Assembly (NCBI GenBank): GCA_028564705.1
Contig: JAPXFQ010001936.1
Coordinates: 248,001 to 312,000, forward strand
Direction: 5' to 3'
DNA length: 64,000 nt
Source: Apricaphanius iberus
Taxonomy: Eukaryota > Chordata > Actinopteri > Cyprinodontiformes > Aphaniidae
Below the pieces are notes generated by a model, which was not told where the DNA came from, searched no databases, and worked only from the letters and a program-made list of their open reading frames with translations. The position numbers and the translations under genes are program-made. Positions 42,136 to 53,224 of this stretch are shown in pieces. Each line of letters starts with the position of its first letter. The stretch's first letter is position 1.

Positions 42136-45100
42136 TATATGTATGAAAAATCTTTATTAGTGATTACTGTGGGTTCAATTTCCTGACGTCATGGACATTA
42201 AACTGAGACAAGAAGGGAGAAAGGAAGAAGGTGAAGAAAAGAAACCGGACCAACAGAGGGGCGAACCGATGACACAAGACCGGGAGGCAAATAAAGAACA
42301 CAAGAAAACATCCCAGTCCTCCACCTCTGCCGGACGGCAGAGAAACAGTAATACAAAACAAAAACAACAAAGTGTACAGAACCAAACCAATAGTTCGGAT
42401 CTGGTAGAATAAACAAAGAATTACACATTCACTACACACAAGCATTGATTAATGAACATAATACAAATGTTTCTGGTAAGCTCCTGTGAACAACTAACTA
42501 ATGATGATAACCTCAGCTTAAGATATGTCCGTCCTCACCTATGTCCCCACACCTATGTGTGTGCGAGCATGCAGGTCGGAATAAGGTTTCCCCATGCAAG
42601 TGATTGATAGCTGGTGTAAGGAACCGTCAATCCGTCCTACAGGAATCGGCACAGACATGGAGGAGGCAAGAGATGTATGCATCCAGCGTCCCACAGAGTA
42701 CAGAGTCCACAGGCGGATCAGCGCAGGGTCGATCACCCGCCAAGAGGGGAACAGATGGAAGCCCCAGGGGAGCACCCACCAGCCGCGATGCTGGGGCCCG
42801 AGAGATCGCAGTGACGAGCCCACGGGCTCCGCCGGTAACCGGCTACGCCAGGGCGGGCCCGGACCAGGAACCGGAGGCCACGGGGACCAGGGGCACCCCA
42901 CCCCCCAGCGGGGCCCCAACCAGTGACCAGCCGACAAGGGTCCCCCGCCGCCGCCGCAGGCAAGGAGGACCCGCAGCCAACCGACGGACAACACACGCCG
43001 CCGCCACCCCGGACCAGTACCCACCGCCAACAACCCGGCCCGCCCCCACACATCCACACGCCAGGGAGCCACAGCGGATGTACGCCCTCCCCAGGCCGCG
43101 CCCAGCCGGCACCTGGACATCCAGATCTTCCAGCTCCAGGGTCCAGATCCCGCCCCACGTGGGGCGCCAAGATCAGGGGCCCAGCCAATGCCGGACAGCC
43201 CCACCAGGCGAACAGACCAGCCAGCTGAAGTCCTGGAACCGGCAGGAGGATTGGGCGCCAGGCACGGTCCCCACCGATCCACCGGACGGCACCAACCTAT
43301 TCTACAAACCCGGCACCCCCATAAGAGGTGCCCCAGTCAATCCAAGGAGGACATCGGCCCGAAACAGCGGCCGCCCGACACACCGGACCACCCAGGACCC
43401 GCCCGACATGCACCAGGACCGAGCCGGGCCGCAACCGGGACCCCCAGCCCCAGGCATCGAGAGTCATCATCAACCAGCGGGCAGGAGCAACCATCACCGA
43501 CGGGGAGTGACGGGGAGGGAAGAAGATGCATCAGGCCAGAGAGCAGCCAAACACCCAACCTGACAGGTAGACATAGACAGACAGAGACACTCATACGTAC
43601 CCTCCCTTTCTTGTGTACACATTCTTACAAATACAGGACATACGAAAAAAGGACGCTATACCCTCATTCATACCCCCCATACGTACACTATACTCCATAC
43701 TCCCAGGCCCAGGGACAGACACCCCAGTAGAGAACCCTGCCCCTGCACCCAGGAGACAGACCCCTTTGCCCACCAGGACGGGGACAAGTAGACCGCCAAG
43801 GCCCCACACCGGCAAGAGCAGCCCACCAGCCCAGGACCCCGACCAGACGGCGTGATGTTCTATCCGGGCTCCGACCCCTGATGGTCCAACGAACAGGGGT
43901 GTGGAAAGACCCCCCAGCCTCTCTCCCCCAGCTCAATGTGGTGTTGTTGCGTGTTGTTCTAATGTGCACTTAAAACAGAGGGGGGGGGACATGGGAATAC
44001 TGCCGGGTACCCCCATCTCCCCCCCCGGGCCCTCAGTGTCTAGATGCGTTTAACCAGTGGGTGCCGGCACCACAGGCGAGGCCCCCTCAACGGGGGGGTC
44101 TCGCCTGTGGCGCCACACCGCCAGGTCCCTACATGTGCGTTCCCTGTAAATGTTGCAAGTGTAGTGTCTAAATTGCTCAATAAAATCGGGACCCAGGCCG
44201 CCACCGGGTAGCGAAGACGGAAGCTCCATCCCGCACCCCAGTGACGTGCCCACGTCCCAAGGCCTTGTGAATGGTAGAATGAAGGAGCAGGTGGACAGAG
44301 GCATGGGGATGGGGAGAAAATAACTGGGGTGACCATTGCCAACCCCAGGGAGCCAGCTCCCCTGCTGACTCCAATAGGCACCCCCGTTCGGCCCGATCCA
44401 CCAGGGGTGGGAGGCCCCAGCACGTCCAGTCGGGGCCCACGGCAGCGGTACCGCCGAGCCCCATGGGGGCCCCGGCAATCCACCAGCCCCCATGCCAGGG
44501 GCATACCTAAATCCTCCCCAACATTCACACTGCTAACAAAACACATGTCACTAGACACCCAGGTTGAGTTTAGCCCCCCCTCACCCTCAACGCCCTCCCC
44601 CCTCCCGTCCCAAGCGCACCCCGTTAAAAAGAGCGCCTGTGCTAGATGGTAAAAAGCCTCCCCGCCAATAAGAGACGCCCCAGGCACCGCCAGCGTCCGA
44701 GGACCCCCGGGCCGAGGCCGGAACCCGGCGCACCACCGACTCGGGTACCCCGGACATGCCGCGCCAGGCCCGTGAGCAGACCGAAGTCCCGGGCGGCCAA
44801 TCCCCAGGCCGACATCCTCCAGCCTTGCTACTACCGCCCGATGGCCGGGTGGCAACAGAACCCAGCACGTCCACCCACCAGCCCACACCCCACCAACTGG
44901 TCAGTCACCGTGGAGGCCGACCAACACCGGCCAGAGCCCCCCACCCCAGCACCCCCGCGAGGGCTAAGACCAAGACCCAGGAGCCATGTCCAGTGTCAAT
45001 ATAGCCGATCGGGCCCGGAGACGCCGGCCACCCGCCACGGCCTCTCGCCGACGCCCGGACGCGGCAAGCGGCCACCGGGGAGCAAGCGACAGGAACCAGC

Positions 45101-45509
45101 CCGGGGAGATGGAAAGGGCAGCAGCGCCCGCCAACCACCGGCCGACCACAGCCCCCCCCCAGCCGGCACCGACGGCAGGGCCCCCCCCGGCCAAGCCCCC
45201 GGCCAAGCCCCGCCAGGGGGCGCGCCGCCCCAGAACCCCGAGCCCCAGGCCCAGTCCAGACCCCCCCAGAGCAGCACAGCACCAGGCCAGTAACCCGTGT
45301 CCGCCAGCACGACCCCTCTAAGGCGCCGCATGCAGCCACTAGGAGTCACCACACAAAGACCCCAAAGTCCCACCCCAGGCGAGGGTCTCGGCACCTATCG
45401 CCGAACCGCAAGCGGACCCACCCCCAAGGACCTCCCCGCAGTCACCACCAACCCTTAGCTCCACATCGGCAACCGTGTCCCACAGAACGGAATCAAGGGC
45501 CCGACCCCA
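42136..45509 (-). other. Long GC-rich 3' UTR of the L1 element
   Basis: Follows the ORF2 stop directly. The part 42600-45500 is extremely C-rich on the plus strand, hence G-rich in the L1 sense strand, with many runs of four to eight G. This composition removes stop codons and opens many overlapping frames on both strands (up to 319 codons) that have no domain and look like proline/arginine- or glycine/tryptophan-rich artefacts. The last ~450 bp are AT-richer and end at the polyadenylation signal. G-runs in the 3' UTR are also known from mammalian L1. Confidence 0.7.
42150..42156 (-). terminator. Polyadenylation signal of the L1
   Basis: CTAATAAAG on the minus strand, about 15-20 bases before the presumed 3' end and flanking repeat. 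Confidence 0.65.
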
Positions 45510-48500
45510 CTAGGTGATGGAACTGATCAAGGGTGACCAGAAAGATTGATCAGATGTGGAGGCAGATGCCGTTTCTAAACCAATGTAATCCAGAAGGAGA
45601 TCTCTATATTGATTAATATTCAGAGTATTTTTATTTTTCCAGTTCAAGAGGATATTTTTCTTAGCGATGCATAAGGCGATGTAAAATAATTGCATAGACT
45701 TTGTATCCATGGTAACTTCATCTATATTTCCCAGCAAGCAAACTCTGGGAGCAGGTGTGATATTACATTTCAGACACTTTGATAGATCTTCACATATCTG
45801 GTACCAATATTTCTTAACAGGTGGGCAGAACCAAAGAGCATGAATATAATTGTCTGGTAGATTGCTTGTACATTGTAAACAGGTATCAGACGGCGTATAA
45901 CCCATCTTGAACATCCGTTGCCCTGTATAATGCACTCTATGAAGGATTTTATATTGTATTAATCGTAGATTAGGATTCTTAAGAAATTTGAAGGTTCTTA
46001 ATGAAATTTGAGACCAGAGGTTTTGGTCTATTGAGATGGACAAGTCCATCTCCCATTTTGAAATAGGAAGGGCTATTGATTCATCTATTCTATTTAATGT
46101 TTTGTATATTTTAGATAGCAGTTTGGGAGGGTTAAGATTAAGGAAGTCTAAAACTTTTCCTGGAATTTGTAAATCAACTGTATTGAGCCTAAATTTATTT
46201 TTTATAATTGATTTAATTTGTTGGTATTCTAAGAATTTATTCTTGTTAATTCCGAATTGTGTAACCAATGTATTAAAGGGGATAAAGTCTGTTCCATCAA
46301 ATATATGCTCCAGGTATTCAATTCCTTTACAACTCCAGCCTGGAAAGTTAATCATGCATTTTTTTTGTAAGATATCCGGGTTATTCCAGATGGGTGTACG
46401 CCTGCATGGGACTAGTGAGGTCTTTGTCATTTTAAGAAATTCCCACCAAGCTGTCAGAGAGGAGCTGATATTTATACTTTTGAAACATTCATTTTGTTTT
46501 ATATTTGAGCTAACAAAAGGTAGATCTGAAAGTTTTATCTTATTGCATAGTGTCTGTTCTACATCTACCCAGCACTCATCGATATAACTGTGTTTTACCC
46601 ATCTTGATGTGTATTGGAGTCTGTTGGCTAAGAAATAATGACGAAAGTTTGGTAGGTCTAGACCTCCTTTATCTTTGGACTTCTGTAGTGTTTTTAAGCT
46701 GATACGTGGGGGTTTATCTTTCCAAAGGAATTTAGAAACAGAAGAGTCCAGAGATCTAAACCAATCAGGTGATGGTTTGCTTGGGATCATTGAGAATAAA
46801 TAATTGATTCTAGGCAAAACCATCATTTTTATTGTAGCTACCCTTCCAATAAGTGATATTGGAAGGGATTTCCATCTTGCCAGATCATCTTCCACTTTTT
46901 TTAAAAGTGGGACGTAGTTTAGCTTAGATAAGTCTGCCAGTCTTGGTGAGATATGGATACCTAGATATGTAATATTTCCCGACCGGAGCTGTAAAGCAAC
47001 AGGACTCTGGTAAGAACAGTTGATAGGAAGGACTGTAGATTTTAACCAATTTATGGAATAGTCTGAAACTCTTGAGTAAGATTTTATTAACTCAATTACC
47101 TGATACAAGGAAGTTTGTGAATGCTGTAGAAAAAGTAGTACATCATCTGCGTATAAACTGATTTTATGTTCTATTTTGTTGCATTGTATACCTTTAACAT
47201 TATTATTTTGCCTGATTGCTGCTGCTAATGGTTCAATAAAAATAGCAAAGAGGGAGGGAGAAAGTGGACATCCCTGCCTGGTACCTCTCTGAAGAAAGAA
47301 CCTTGATGATGTTTGATTATTGGTCCTAATACATGCTGTTGGTGAGCTGTATAATATTTTTAACCAGTTTACAAAAGAATTACTGAATCCGAATTTATTT
47401 AAGGCTGCAAATAAAAATTTCCAGTTAACTCTATCAAATGCTTTTTCTGCATCTAAAGATAATATATTGGTTTGGACGTTTTTACAGTGGGAATAATCTA
47501 TTAAATCTATTAATCTACGTGAATTTGTGGAAGAGAGCCTACCTTTTATAAAACCTGTTTGATCAGGGTGGATTATTAGAGGTGTTATTTTCTCTATCCT
47601 TCTTGCAAGAGCTTTGCAAATTATTTTCAGATCCACATTGATAAGAGAAATCGGACGATAACTGGTAGGAGACATAGGGTCTTTTCCTGGTTTTAATAGA
47701 AGATTGATGTAGGCAGAATTCATGTTTGGTGGTATTCGACCATTTTCCTTTGTTTCCTGTAACATTTTGTAAAATGTTGGTGCCAGAATATTCCAGAATT
47801 CTTTATAGAACTCTGCTGGAAATCCATCTGGACCTGGAGCTTTATTATTAGGCATAGATTGGAGGGCCTCCTGGAGTTCAGACACTGTTAGCGGTGAATC
47901 CAGGGCCTTTGCTTGACTGTCTGAAAGTTTAGGAAGAGTTATTTTATCCAGAAATTGTACAATATCATTATTTGAAGGGTTTATCTCTGGTGTGTATAAC
48001 GTCTCATAAAATTCTTTGAAAGTGTTGTTTATTTTTTCAGGGTCATATATTATATTCCCAGTTTTGTCTTTGATTGCAGATATAGTTGTTTTTTCTTTAT
48101 TTATTTTTAACTGATTAGCTAAGAAGCTACCTGATTTATTACTATGTTCAAAGTTTTCTATTCTAAGTCTTTGGATTAAGAACTGCGTCCTTTTATTAAT
48201 AATTTCATTTAACTCTAATTTTGCTTTCCTTATTTTACTTAAGCTCTCTTTATCCAGGGAAGGTTCTAATGATTTAATAGTTTCTTCTAATTCCTGAACA
48301 TGTTTATTTTCTGTTCTCTTTTTATTTGATGAGAATGAAATTATTTTACCTCTAATCACAGCTTTCCCTGCTTCCCATAGAGTGGATGGCGACATACCAG
48401 GGAGATCATTAAATTCCATGTATGAAGCCCATTCTTTTTCAATATATTTAATAAATTCTTTATCCTTAAGTAATGATGTATTAAATCTCCAATTTTTATA

Positions 48501-49235
48501 TTGAAGGGTTGCAATTTTATTTGCTAAATTTAAAGAAACAGGAGCGTGATCGCTGATCACTATAGGATGTATCTCAGTGTCTGAAATGTCATTCAACAGT
48601 GAGCTGCTGACTAACAAATAGTCCAATCTAGAATAAGAATGATGTACGTTTGAGTAAAAAGTGTATTTTCTGTCGTTGGGATGAAGCGATCGCCATGCAT
48701 CGCAGAGTCCATAATCGCTCATGTACTGTTTAACTATATCTATGGATTGCCATCTGCGCTGAGTCCCTGCTGTACTGAGCCTGTCTATTTCTTCATTTAG
48801 TCCAAAGTTGAAATCTCCCCCAAGAACAAGTGAGCAATCCATGTGATTAGCCAGAACCGAGAAGAAAGTATGAAAGAATGAGGGGTCGTCAACATTTGGA
48901 CCATATATACTAACTATACATAACTTTTGGTTATTTATAAATAGTTTTAATATTATAAATCTACCTTCTGGATCTGTAGCTGTGTCTATTACTTTAAAAT
49001 TAGTATTTCTATTTATTAATATTGCTACTCCTCGTTGTCTAGAGTTATAGCATGAAGAAAATATATTAGGATACTCTGGTGTTTTTAAATCATTAGCTGT
49101 TGAACTTGATTTATGAGTCTCCTGTAGTAAGACGACATCTGCCTTCAGTCTTGTAAGATGGTTGAAAATCTTAATGGTTTTATCTCTGCAGCTAGCGCCG
49201 CGAATATTCCATGTTATAAATTTTACAGGATTCAT
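45510..49235 (-). CDS. L1 ORF2: endonuclease-reverse transcriptase
   Basis: A 1241-residue intact protein starting at ATG (49235). It cleaves target DNA and copies the element RNA at the nick. APE endonuclease, residues 1-240: TWNIRG (8-13), LLQETH (36-41), SIYGPN (109-114), LVLGGDFNFG (136-145), YSRLDYLLV (201-209), SDHAPVSL (228-235). RT, about 450-800: KAPGPDGFPAEF (465-476), SYRPISLINVDLKI, DQTGFIKGR (558-566), ILSLDAEKAFDRVNW (591-605), GTRQGCPLSPSLF (651-663) and the catalytic KISLYADDVLLFL (691-703). Near the C-terminus (about 1119-1137) CLQC...H...C resembles the L1 cysteine motif. All key residues are present. Length and layout match the L1 clade. Confidence 0.96.
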   Translation of the reverse strand: MNPVKFITWNIRGASCRDKTIKIFNHLTRLKADVVLLQETHKSSSTANDLKTPEYPNIFSSCYNSRQRGVAILINRNTNFKVIDTATDPEGRFIILKLFINNQKLCIVSIYGPNVDDPSFFHTFFSVLANHMDCSLVLGGDFNFGLNEEIDRLSTAGTQRRWQSIDIVKQYMSDYGLCDAWRSLHPNDRKYTFYSNVHHSYSRLDYLLVSSSLLNDISDTEIHPIVISDHAPVSLNLANKIATLQYKNWRFNTSLLKDKEFIKYIEKEWASYMEFNDLPGMSPSTLWEAGKAVIRGKIISFSSNKKRTENKHVQELEETIKSLEPSLDKESLSKIRKAKLELNEIINKRTQFLIQRLRIENFEHSNKSGSFLANQLKINKEKTTISAIKDKTGNIIYDPEKINNTFKEFYETLYTPEINPSNNDIVQFLDKITLPKLSDSQAKALDSPLTVSELQEALQSMPNNKAPGPDGFPAEFYKEFWNILAPTFYKMLQETKENGRIPPNMNSAYINLLLKPGKDPMSPTSYRPISLINVDLKIICKALARRIEKITPLIIHPDQTGFIKGRLSSTNSRRLIDLIDYSHCKNVQTNILSLDAEKAFDRVNWKFLFAALNKFGFSNSFVNWLKILYSSPTACIRTNNQTSSRFFLQRGTRQGCPLSPSLFAIFIEPLAAAIRQNNNVKGIQCNKIEHKISLYADDVLLFLQHSQTSLYQVIELIKSYSRVSDYSINWLKSTVLPINCSYQSPVALQLRSGNITYLGIHISPRLADLSKLNYVPLLKKVEDDLARWKSLPISLIGRVATIKMMVLPRINYLFSMIPSKPSPDWFRSLDSSVSKFLWKDKPPRISLKTLQKSKDKGGLDLPNFRHYFLANRLQYTSRWVKHSYIDECWVDVEQTLCNKIKLSDLPFVSSNIKQNECFKSINISSSLTAWWEFLKMTKTSLVPCRRTPIWNNPDILQKKCMINFPGWSCKGIEYLEHIFDGTDFIPFNTLVTQFGINKNKFLEYQQIKSIIKNKFRLNTVDLQIPGKVLDFLNLNPPKLLSKIYKTLNRIDESIALPISKWEMDLSISIDQNLWSQISLRTFKFLKNPNLRLIQYKILHRVHYTGQRMFKMGYTPSDTCLQCTSNLPDNYIHALWFCPPVKKYWYQICEDLSKCLKCNITPAPRVCLLGNIDEVTMDTKSMQLFYIALCIAKKNILLNWKNKNTLNINQYRDLLLDYIGLETASASTSDQSFWSPLISSIT

Positions 49236-49645
49236 AGAGCTAAGATAAACCTTAGATATGTACTATCGCCAAGGATGAATATAGGTGTAATTTTGGTTTG
49301 TCCATGGGGTTGCCAGATTGAAAAAAACCAGAAGCAGAGATAAAGCGGGTAGATAATGCACCATACAGGTGTGTACAGAATGAAAGTATGATGGAAAAAC
49401 ATGAATATGCCATGATAAAAGTCTGTGTGTGTGAGAGAGAAAAAGGAAAAAAGGTGATAAAGAGATTTGGTTGTACAAATGTGAGAAAGATAATAGTGAA
49501 AAAGAAAAAATGAAAGAAAAAAAAAAAGTGCACAGCCCTGCCCCTACCCACATTAACAAACAAAAACAGCCTGCTGAGCTGTGCTTTTTTTTTAAACTAT
49601 AGTTGTCTGATAAAGCTAATTCTGTCTTGGTTCTGTTAAATATGA
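49236..49645 (-). other. L1 inter-ORF spacer
   Basis: 410 bp between the two ORFs, rich in pyrimidines in the sense strand (poly-T and CTTTCTC runs). No gene. It may serve ORF2 translation by reinitiation or internal entry; this is an inference from position. Confidence 0.5.
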
Positions 49646-50431
49646 CTAATAAAGCCAAGGAGTAACCTGAGGGTCCCTAAACAGCTGACCGTTAACATAC
49701 AGTTTATCCACACTAACCGTAGCCCTACAGCCCTCACTAATATGTTTTTTTCTAATTGGAAATAACACGCGTCTTCTGTCCAGGATTTCTTTCGGAAACT
49801 GATCATTAACGCTGTAATTCGTCCCCCGTAGCTCTCTCCCGCGTCCTTTGACTTGTTCTTTTTGTTTAAAATGTTCAAATTTTGCAACAATTGGTCGCGG
49901 GCGGGTGTTGTTGTGTTTCTTACCTCCGAGTCGGTGAACCCGATGGAAGGTTATGCTTTTAACCGTGTCGTCTGGCAGTTTCAGTTGGTGTTGAATGAAC
50001 TTTCGCACGGCTACTTCAGCATCTTCCTCAGCCTGCTCTGGTATCCCCGAAAAAACAAGATTGTCCCTCATTGATCGGGCCTGGATGTCTAGAATAGACT
50101 CCTTGAAGCTTTTGTTTTCTCCAGACAGCTGCTTCATTCCCTCGGTGAGTTTTTTAACGTCTTCTTTTAGTGTTTGGTTTTCTGTAACTAGCGAAGCTAC
50201 TTGTTGTTGGCTGAACTCCAGCGATTCCCTCAGAGCCTGAAATTCTTTATGAAGAACCTCAACCAGCGCGAGACGGGCGTCCAGGCTGGTTAGCTTCTTG
50301 TCTATTGAGTCCAGGATGTCGCCGTAGCTTCTATCTGGCGAGTCGGTGGATGTGCTAGCCTCGGAACGAGTGCGCTTCTGCGACGGTGTGCTCGTTGTTG
50401 TATCTGAAGCAGGTTTCCGTGACTTACCCAT
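49646..50431 (-). CDS. L1 ORF1: nucleic-acid-binding coiled-coil protein
   Basis: A 261-residue protein from the ATG at 50431 (MGKSRKPASD); the frame is open further upstream but without another ATG. A serine/threonine-rich N-terminus is followed by a leucine-heptad coiled coil (roughly LDARLALVEVLHKEFQAL through KKLTEGMKQL). An RRM-like segment opens with RSMRDNLVFSGIPE and the C-terminal basic region contains RVHRLGGKK and RPIVAKFEHFKQKE. This is the usual ORF1 architecture of L1 elements: a trimeric chaperone that coats the element RNA. It ends 410 bp before ORF2. No stops or shifts. Confidence 0.93.
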   Translation of the reverse strand: MGKSRKPASDTTTSTPSQKRTRSEASTSTDSPDRSYGDILDSIDKKLTSLDARLALVEVLHKEFQALRESLEFSQQQVASLVTENQTLKEDVKKLTEGMKQLSGENKSFKESILDIQARSMRDNLVFSGIPEQAEEDAEVAVRKFIQHQLKLPDDTVKSITFHRVHRLGGKKHNNTRPRPIVAKFEHFKQKEQVKGRGRELRGTNYSVNDQFPKEILDRRRVLFPIRKKHISEGCRATVSVDKLYVNGQLFRDPQVTPWLY

Positions 50432-50529
50432 AACGATGTTATCAAAGCACTCGTCTAGGTAGCACTCCAGCGAATCCAATGTTTCCTCGTCCAGGTTGTT
50501 TAGAGGAAAAAAAAAAAAGTAACTTGATG

Positions 50530-50888
50530 GTTATTTTAGAAGCTGCGTTTGATTCAAAATGATTGTCTTATTTCACCTGGGTGTATACATTACCACATAA
50601 CCGCCATGTTCACCTATGCACAGCTCTCGCGAGAACTCAGCAGCTCATCCTCTCCCTCCTTCACGGCTTTCTCAGAAGATGAAGAAATGTTTACTGATAT
50701 GGTGTAGATAATAGTAAGGTCGTCTGAATCTATAAAGTCAGTCAGTTGGTGGAAGCCAGGATTCAGCTGTTGTGAGCACTCTGTAATACTGTTCCTCCTT
50801 GTTTGATCAAACAAGTCCATTAAATAACCCATGTAATGAAGGAATCTCACTCATTTCTATTTAATAATGTTTTTCCAATTACATTATC
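50530..50888 (+). mobile_element. LTR-like segment (second LTR element)
   Basis: Ends immediately before a primer-binding-site-like sequence. Shares with the LTR at 25427-25683 the block CCTTGTTTGATCAAACAAGT (there CCTTGCTTGATCAACAAGTC) and an AT-rich U5. The L1 has inserted just at or before its left part, so the LTR start may lie left of 42128. Confidence 0.45.
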
Positions 50889-50909
50889 TTGGCACTCAAC
50901 GTGGGATTC
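50889..50909 (+). promoter_or_regulatory. Primer-binding site of second LTR element
   Basis: TTGGCACTCAACGTGGGATT; core CTCAACGTGG resembles the tRNA-Lys-type site at 25684. The leader after it soon reaches an ATG (50927) with a 62-codon frame that has no recognised domain. Confidence 0.5.
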
Positions 50910-50927
50910 ATCGGAACGAGGACATCA

Positions 50928-52067
50928 TGAGATCAAAAATGGCCATAAATATTAAAATATGTTCTTTTCTGGGTACCCAAATAAAATTGCTTCCTTTTTG
51001 GGGAAGTCTTAAAAAAAAGCTGTGCTATAAAATTAATGAAATGCATATAAAAATATACCAAGATTTCACTGCACTAGTAAGACAAATAGTACTAACTGTA
51101 CGTTTCGAGTGGTAAAACCGCTCTCTCAATTAAAAAACCTGGTTTGTAACAGACTTATCTGTGACTATTTCTGCAGTGCTTTAAAGTGAGTGATAAAACA
51201 TGCTGAAACATGGCAAGAACAACGTGTGGAGTTGCCCGTTTAGCAATCGGTCTGCTTCCTTTTCTGTAATTTTTTTGCATGCTGAGTTTGGGTCTTCTTA
51301 AGCAATGATTGCAGTTAGCGCTAATGCTCACCTCGTAGCTCCATAGATATGCAGCTGTTTCGTCTGGACCACATCCAGAGATGAATGTATTCAGTTTATG
51401 TGCACAATGTCCAGAAACTAGCAGAAATAAGCCTGTTGGAGTGCTGCCTTCGTGCGTTAGAGACTTTGAGATGTCTCTCAGAATTGCTGATTTCCTCTGG
51501 CTAAAGAAGTAGCAGAGATGATTTATCTGATAAAGTGATGTGTGCTGCTGCCTTCGTGAATAGAGGCATCCAGATTTGCCTGGTTCTTCTAACTAAAGAA
51601 ATAGCAGAGATGTAGTTCCAGTTTTAATACTGATGTTGGAAGATGAATTATTGGCTGAATGACCGTTTCGATATGTTTCCTCCTTGATATGGCAGGATGT
51701 TATAAGCAGAGTAGCCAGCCACGCATCTAAGGGATGGGTGCTTTTTGACACCGCGGCGTCCTTTGGAGTACACAGACATTTTGTGCTGCTTGGGGAACAT
51801 TTATTTAAGCACTATGTTTTTGCGACAACAGTGGTATTGTTTCCAGAACGTTCTGCTTCCCGGTAGCAACACGATTGTCTGTTTTTTTTTCAGCAATAAT
51901 GAGCTGTAGAAACATGTTGTGCTGATCTGATCCACAGAGAGGATGTTCTGAAATGTGTCTGCTGGAGGATCTATGCTGCCTTCATGCCTTAGGTGGAGAT
52001 GCGATTTTTCACCGTAGTTTAGTCTTTTGGTTACAACGAGGTCTCACTGAAATGTGTGTGTAAGAAA
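50928..52067. other. Leader and flank of LTR remnant, no gene seen
   Basis: AT-rich; short frames only. Two variants of a motif (TGCTGCCTTCGTG...AGAGATG...AAGAAGTAGCAGAGATG) recur at about 51440-51520 and 51546-51612, a weak local duplication. Confidence 0.35.
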
Positions 52068-52416
52068 CATCCATCCGTCCATTTTCTGAATCGCTTATTC
52101 CTCCAGGGGTCGCGGGGGGCTGGTGCCTATCTCCAGCTGTCAACGGGCGAGAGGCTGTCGCCAGTCCATCACAGGGCCACACATAGAGACAGACAGGACA
52201 AACAACCATGCATGCACACACCTACACAATTTAGAGTGATCAATTAACCTGACAGTCATGTTTCCGGACTGTGGGAGGAAGCTGGAGGACCCAGAGGGAA
52301 CCAAGGCAAGCACGGGGAGAACATGCAAACTCCATGCAGAAAGGCCCTGGGCCGGGACACGACCCACAACCTTCTTGCTGCAAGGCAACAGTGCTAACCA
52401 CTGCACCACTTCTGCA
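52068..52416 (-). mobile_element. Rex3/RTE-like LINE 3' end
   Basis: Starts on the plus strand with CATCCATCCGTCC (GATG-type tail in sense) followed by ATTTTCTGAATCGCTTATTC and GGCGAGAGGCTGTCGCCAGT. Counterpart of 2893-3161. 5' truncated, no coding region. Confidence 0.65.
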
Positions 52417-53224
52417 ATTTTTCAGCGCTAAGTTGTGCATCAATATGAGGCACCTGAATTTTTTTTATTGAAGGTAAGATGCTTCAATCTTAAGCAAAAA
52501 ATTTATGAAATTGCCTGGTATTGTTTTTGTTTTTTTGAGACCACTGATTTTAACACAACAGTAGTCCTGTGAGTTTAACTTGTGACAACCAAGTATACTT
52601 TTCAGTTTTGTTTCAGGGATTAAACTGAACCAGAATGTAATCAAGCTGGTACTTAATTTTGCAGTTATTTTTCAGGATGAAGTGACCAGTTTATCAACAT
52701 GGTTGAAGCCGGAGAGTAGAGATGGTCCACAGGAGATCCCCCGGACAAAGGTATGGACAAGGGGCTTTGGAGGTTATTTGTGCATATCCCTTGTTTGAGG
52801 GTAGATTAGATTTTAGTTTATTCAAAGAGACTAGAATGATCAAAAAATTGTCTTAATGTTGGCAGAATTTCTTTTTTACATTTTTTTGAAAAAGGAACAT
52901 GACAGAGAACCTTACCACTAGCCACTATTTTTGGGGATTCATAGAGTATTGATAAGAGGGAATAATCACTTAAATGGCTAATCAGTAAAGGTCGCTGGGG
53001 AAAAAGATTATGCTAAAGGGTAATATCAAATTTGATTTACTGCAATTGATTAAATAGTTAACCTAAAACCTAGTACCTCAGGAGCCACAATGTGGTCCAT
53101 AAATAAGGCATATTTTTCCGTAAATAGAAAACCTTTTACTGCTTGGAATATTTATTTAACTGATTGTAATGTGGTTAAATTTATCTGAAGTAAATTTGTT
53201 GTTGTTTGTTGCCAAATTGAGTTT
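52417..53224. other. Intergenic, no gene seen
   Basis: AT-rich sequence without recognised elements. Confidence 0.35.

Larger units (their letters stand above)
42136..50521 (-). mobile_element. Full-length L1-clade LINE with both ORFs intact
   Basis: An 8386-bp minus-strand element. ACTTGATG stands directly outside both ends (42128-42135 and 50522-50529), consistent with a target-site duplication. The order in sense is: very short 5' leader, ORF1 (50431-49646), 410-bp spacer, ORF2 (49235-45510), then a ~3.4-kb 3' UTR ending with AATAAAGATTTTTCATAC. Both ORFs are uninterrupted, so the copy may be recent or active. The 5' leader before ORF1 is under 100 bp and begins with a T-rich run, so part of the 5' UTR promoter may be missing. 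Confidence 0.85.

Noticed and set aside
42604..43563. 319-codon plus-strand open frame, proline/arginine-rich
   Set aside because: Lies antisense in the GC-rich 3' UTR of the L1; many overlapping frames on both strands are open simply because stop codons are rare at this composition. No domain.
44040..44888. 282-codon minus-strand open frame in L1 sense direction (also 42539-43282)
   Set aside because: Would be a third L1 ORF, but composition is fully explained by G-rich sequence, competing frames are equally long, and no conserved motif is visible.
46036..46587. 183-codon plus-strand frame
   Set aside because: Antisense shadow of intact L1 ORF2.
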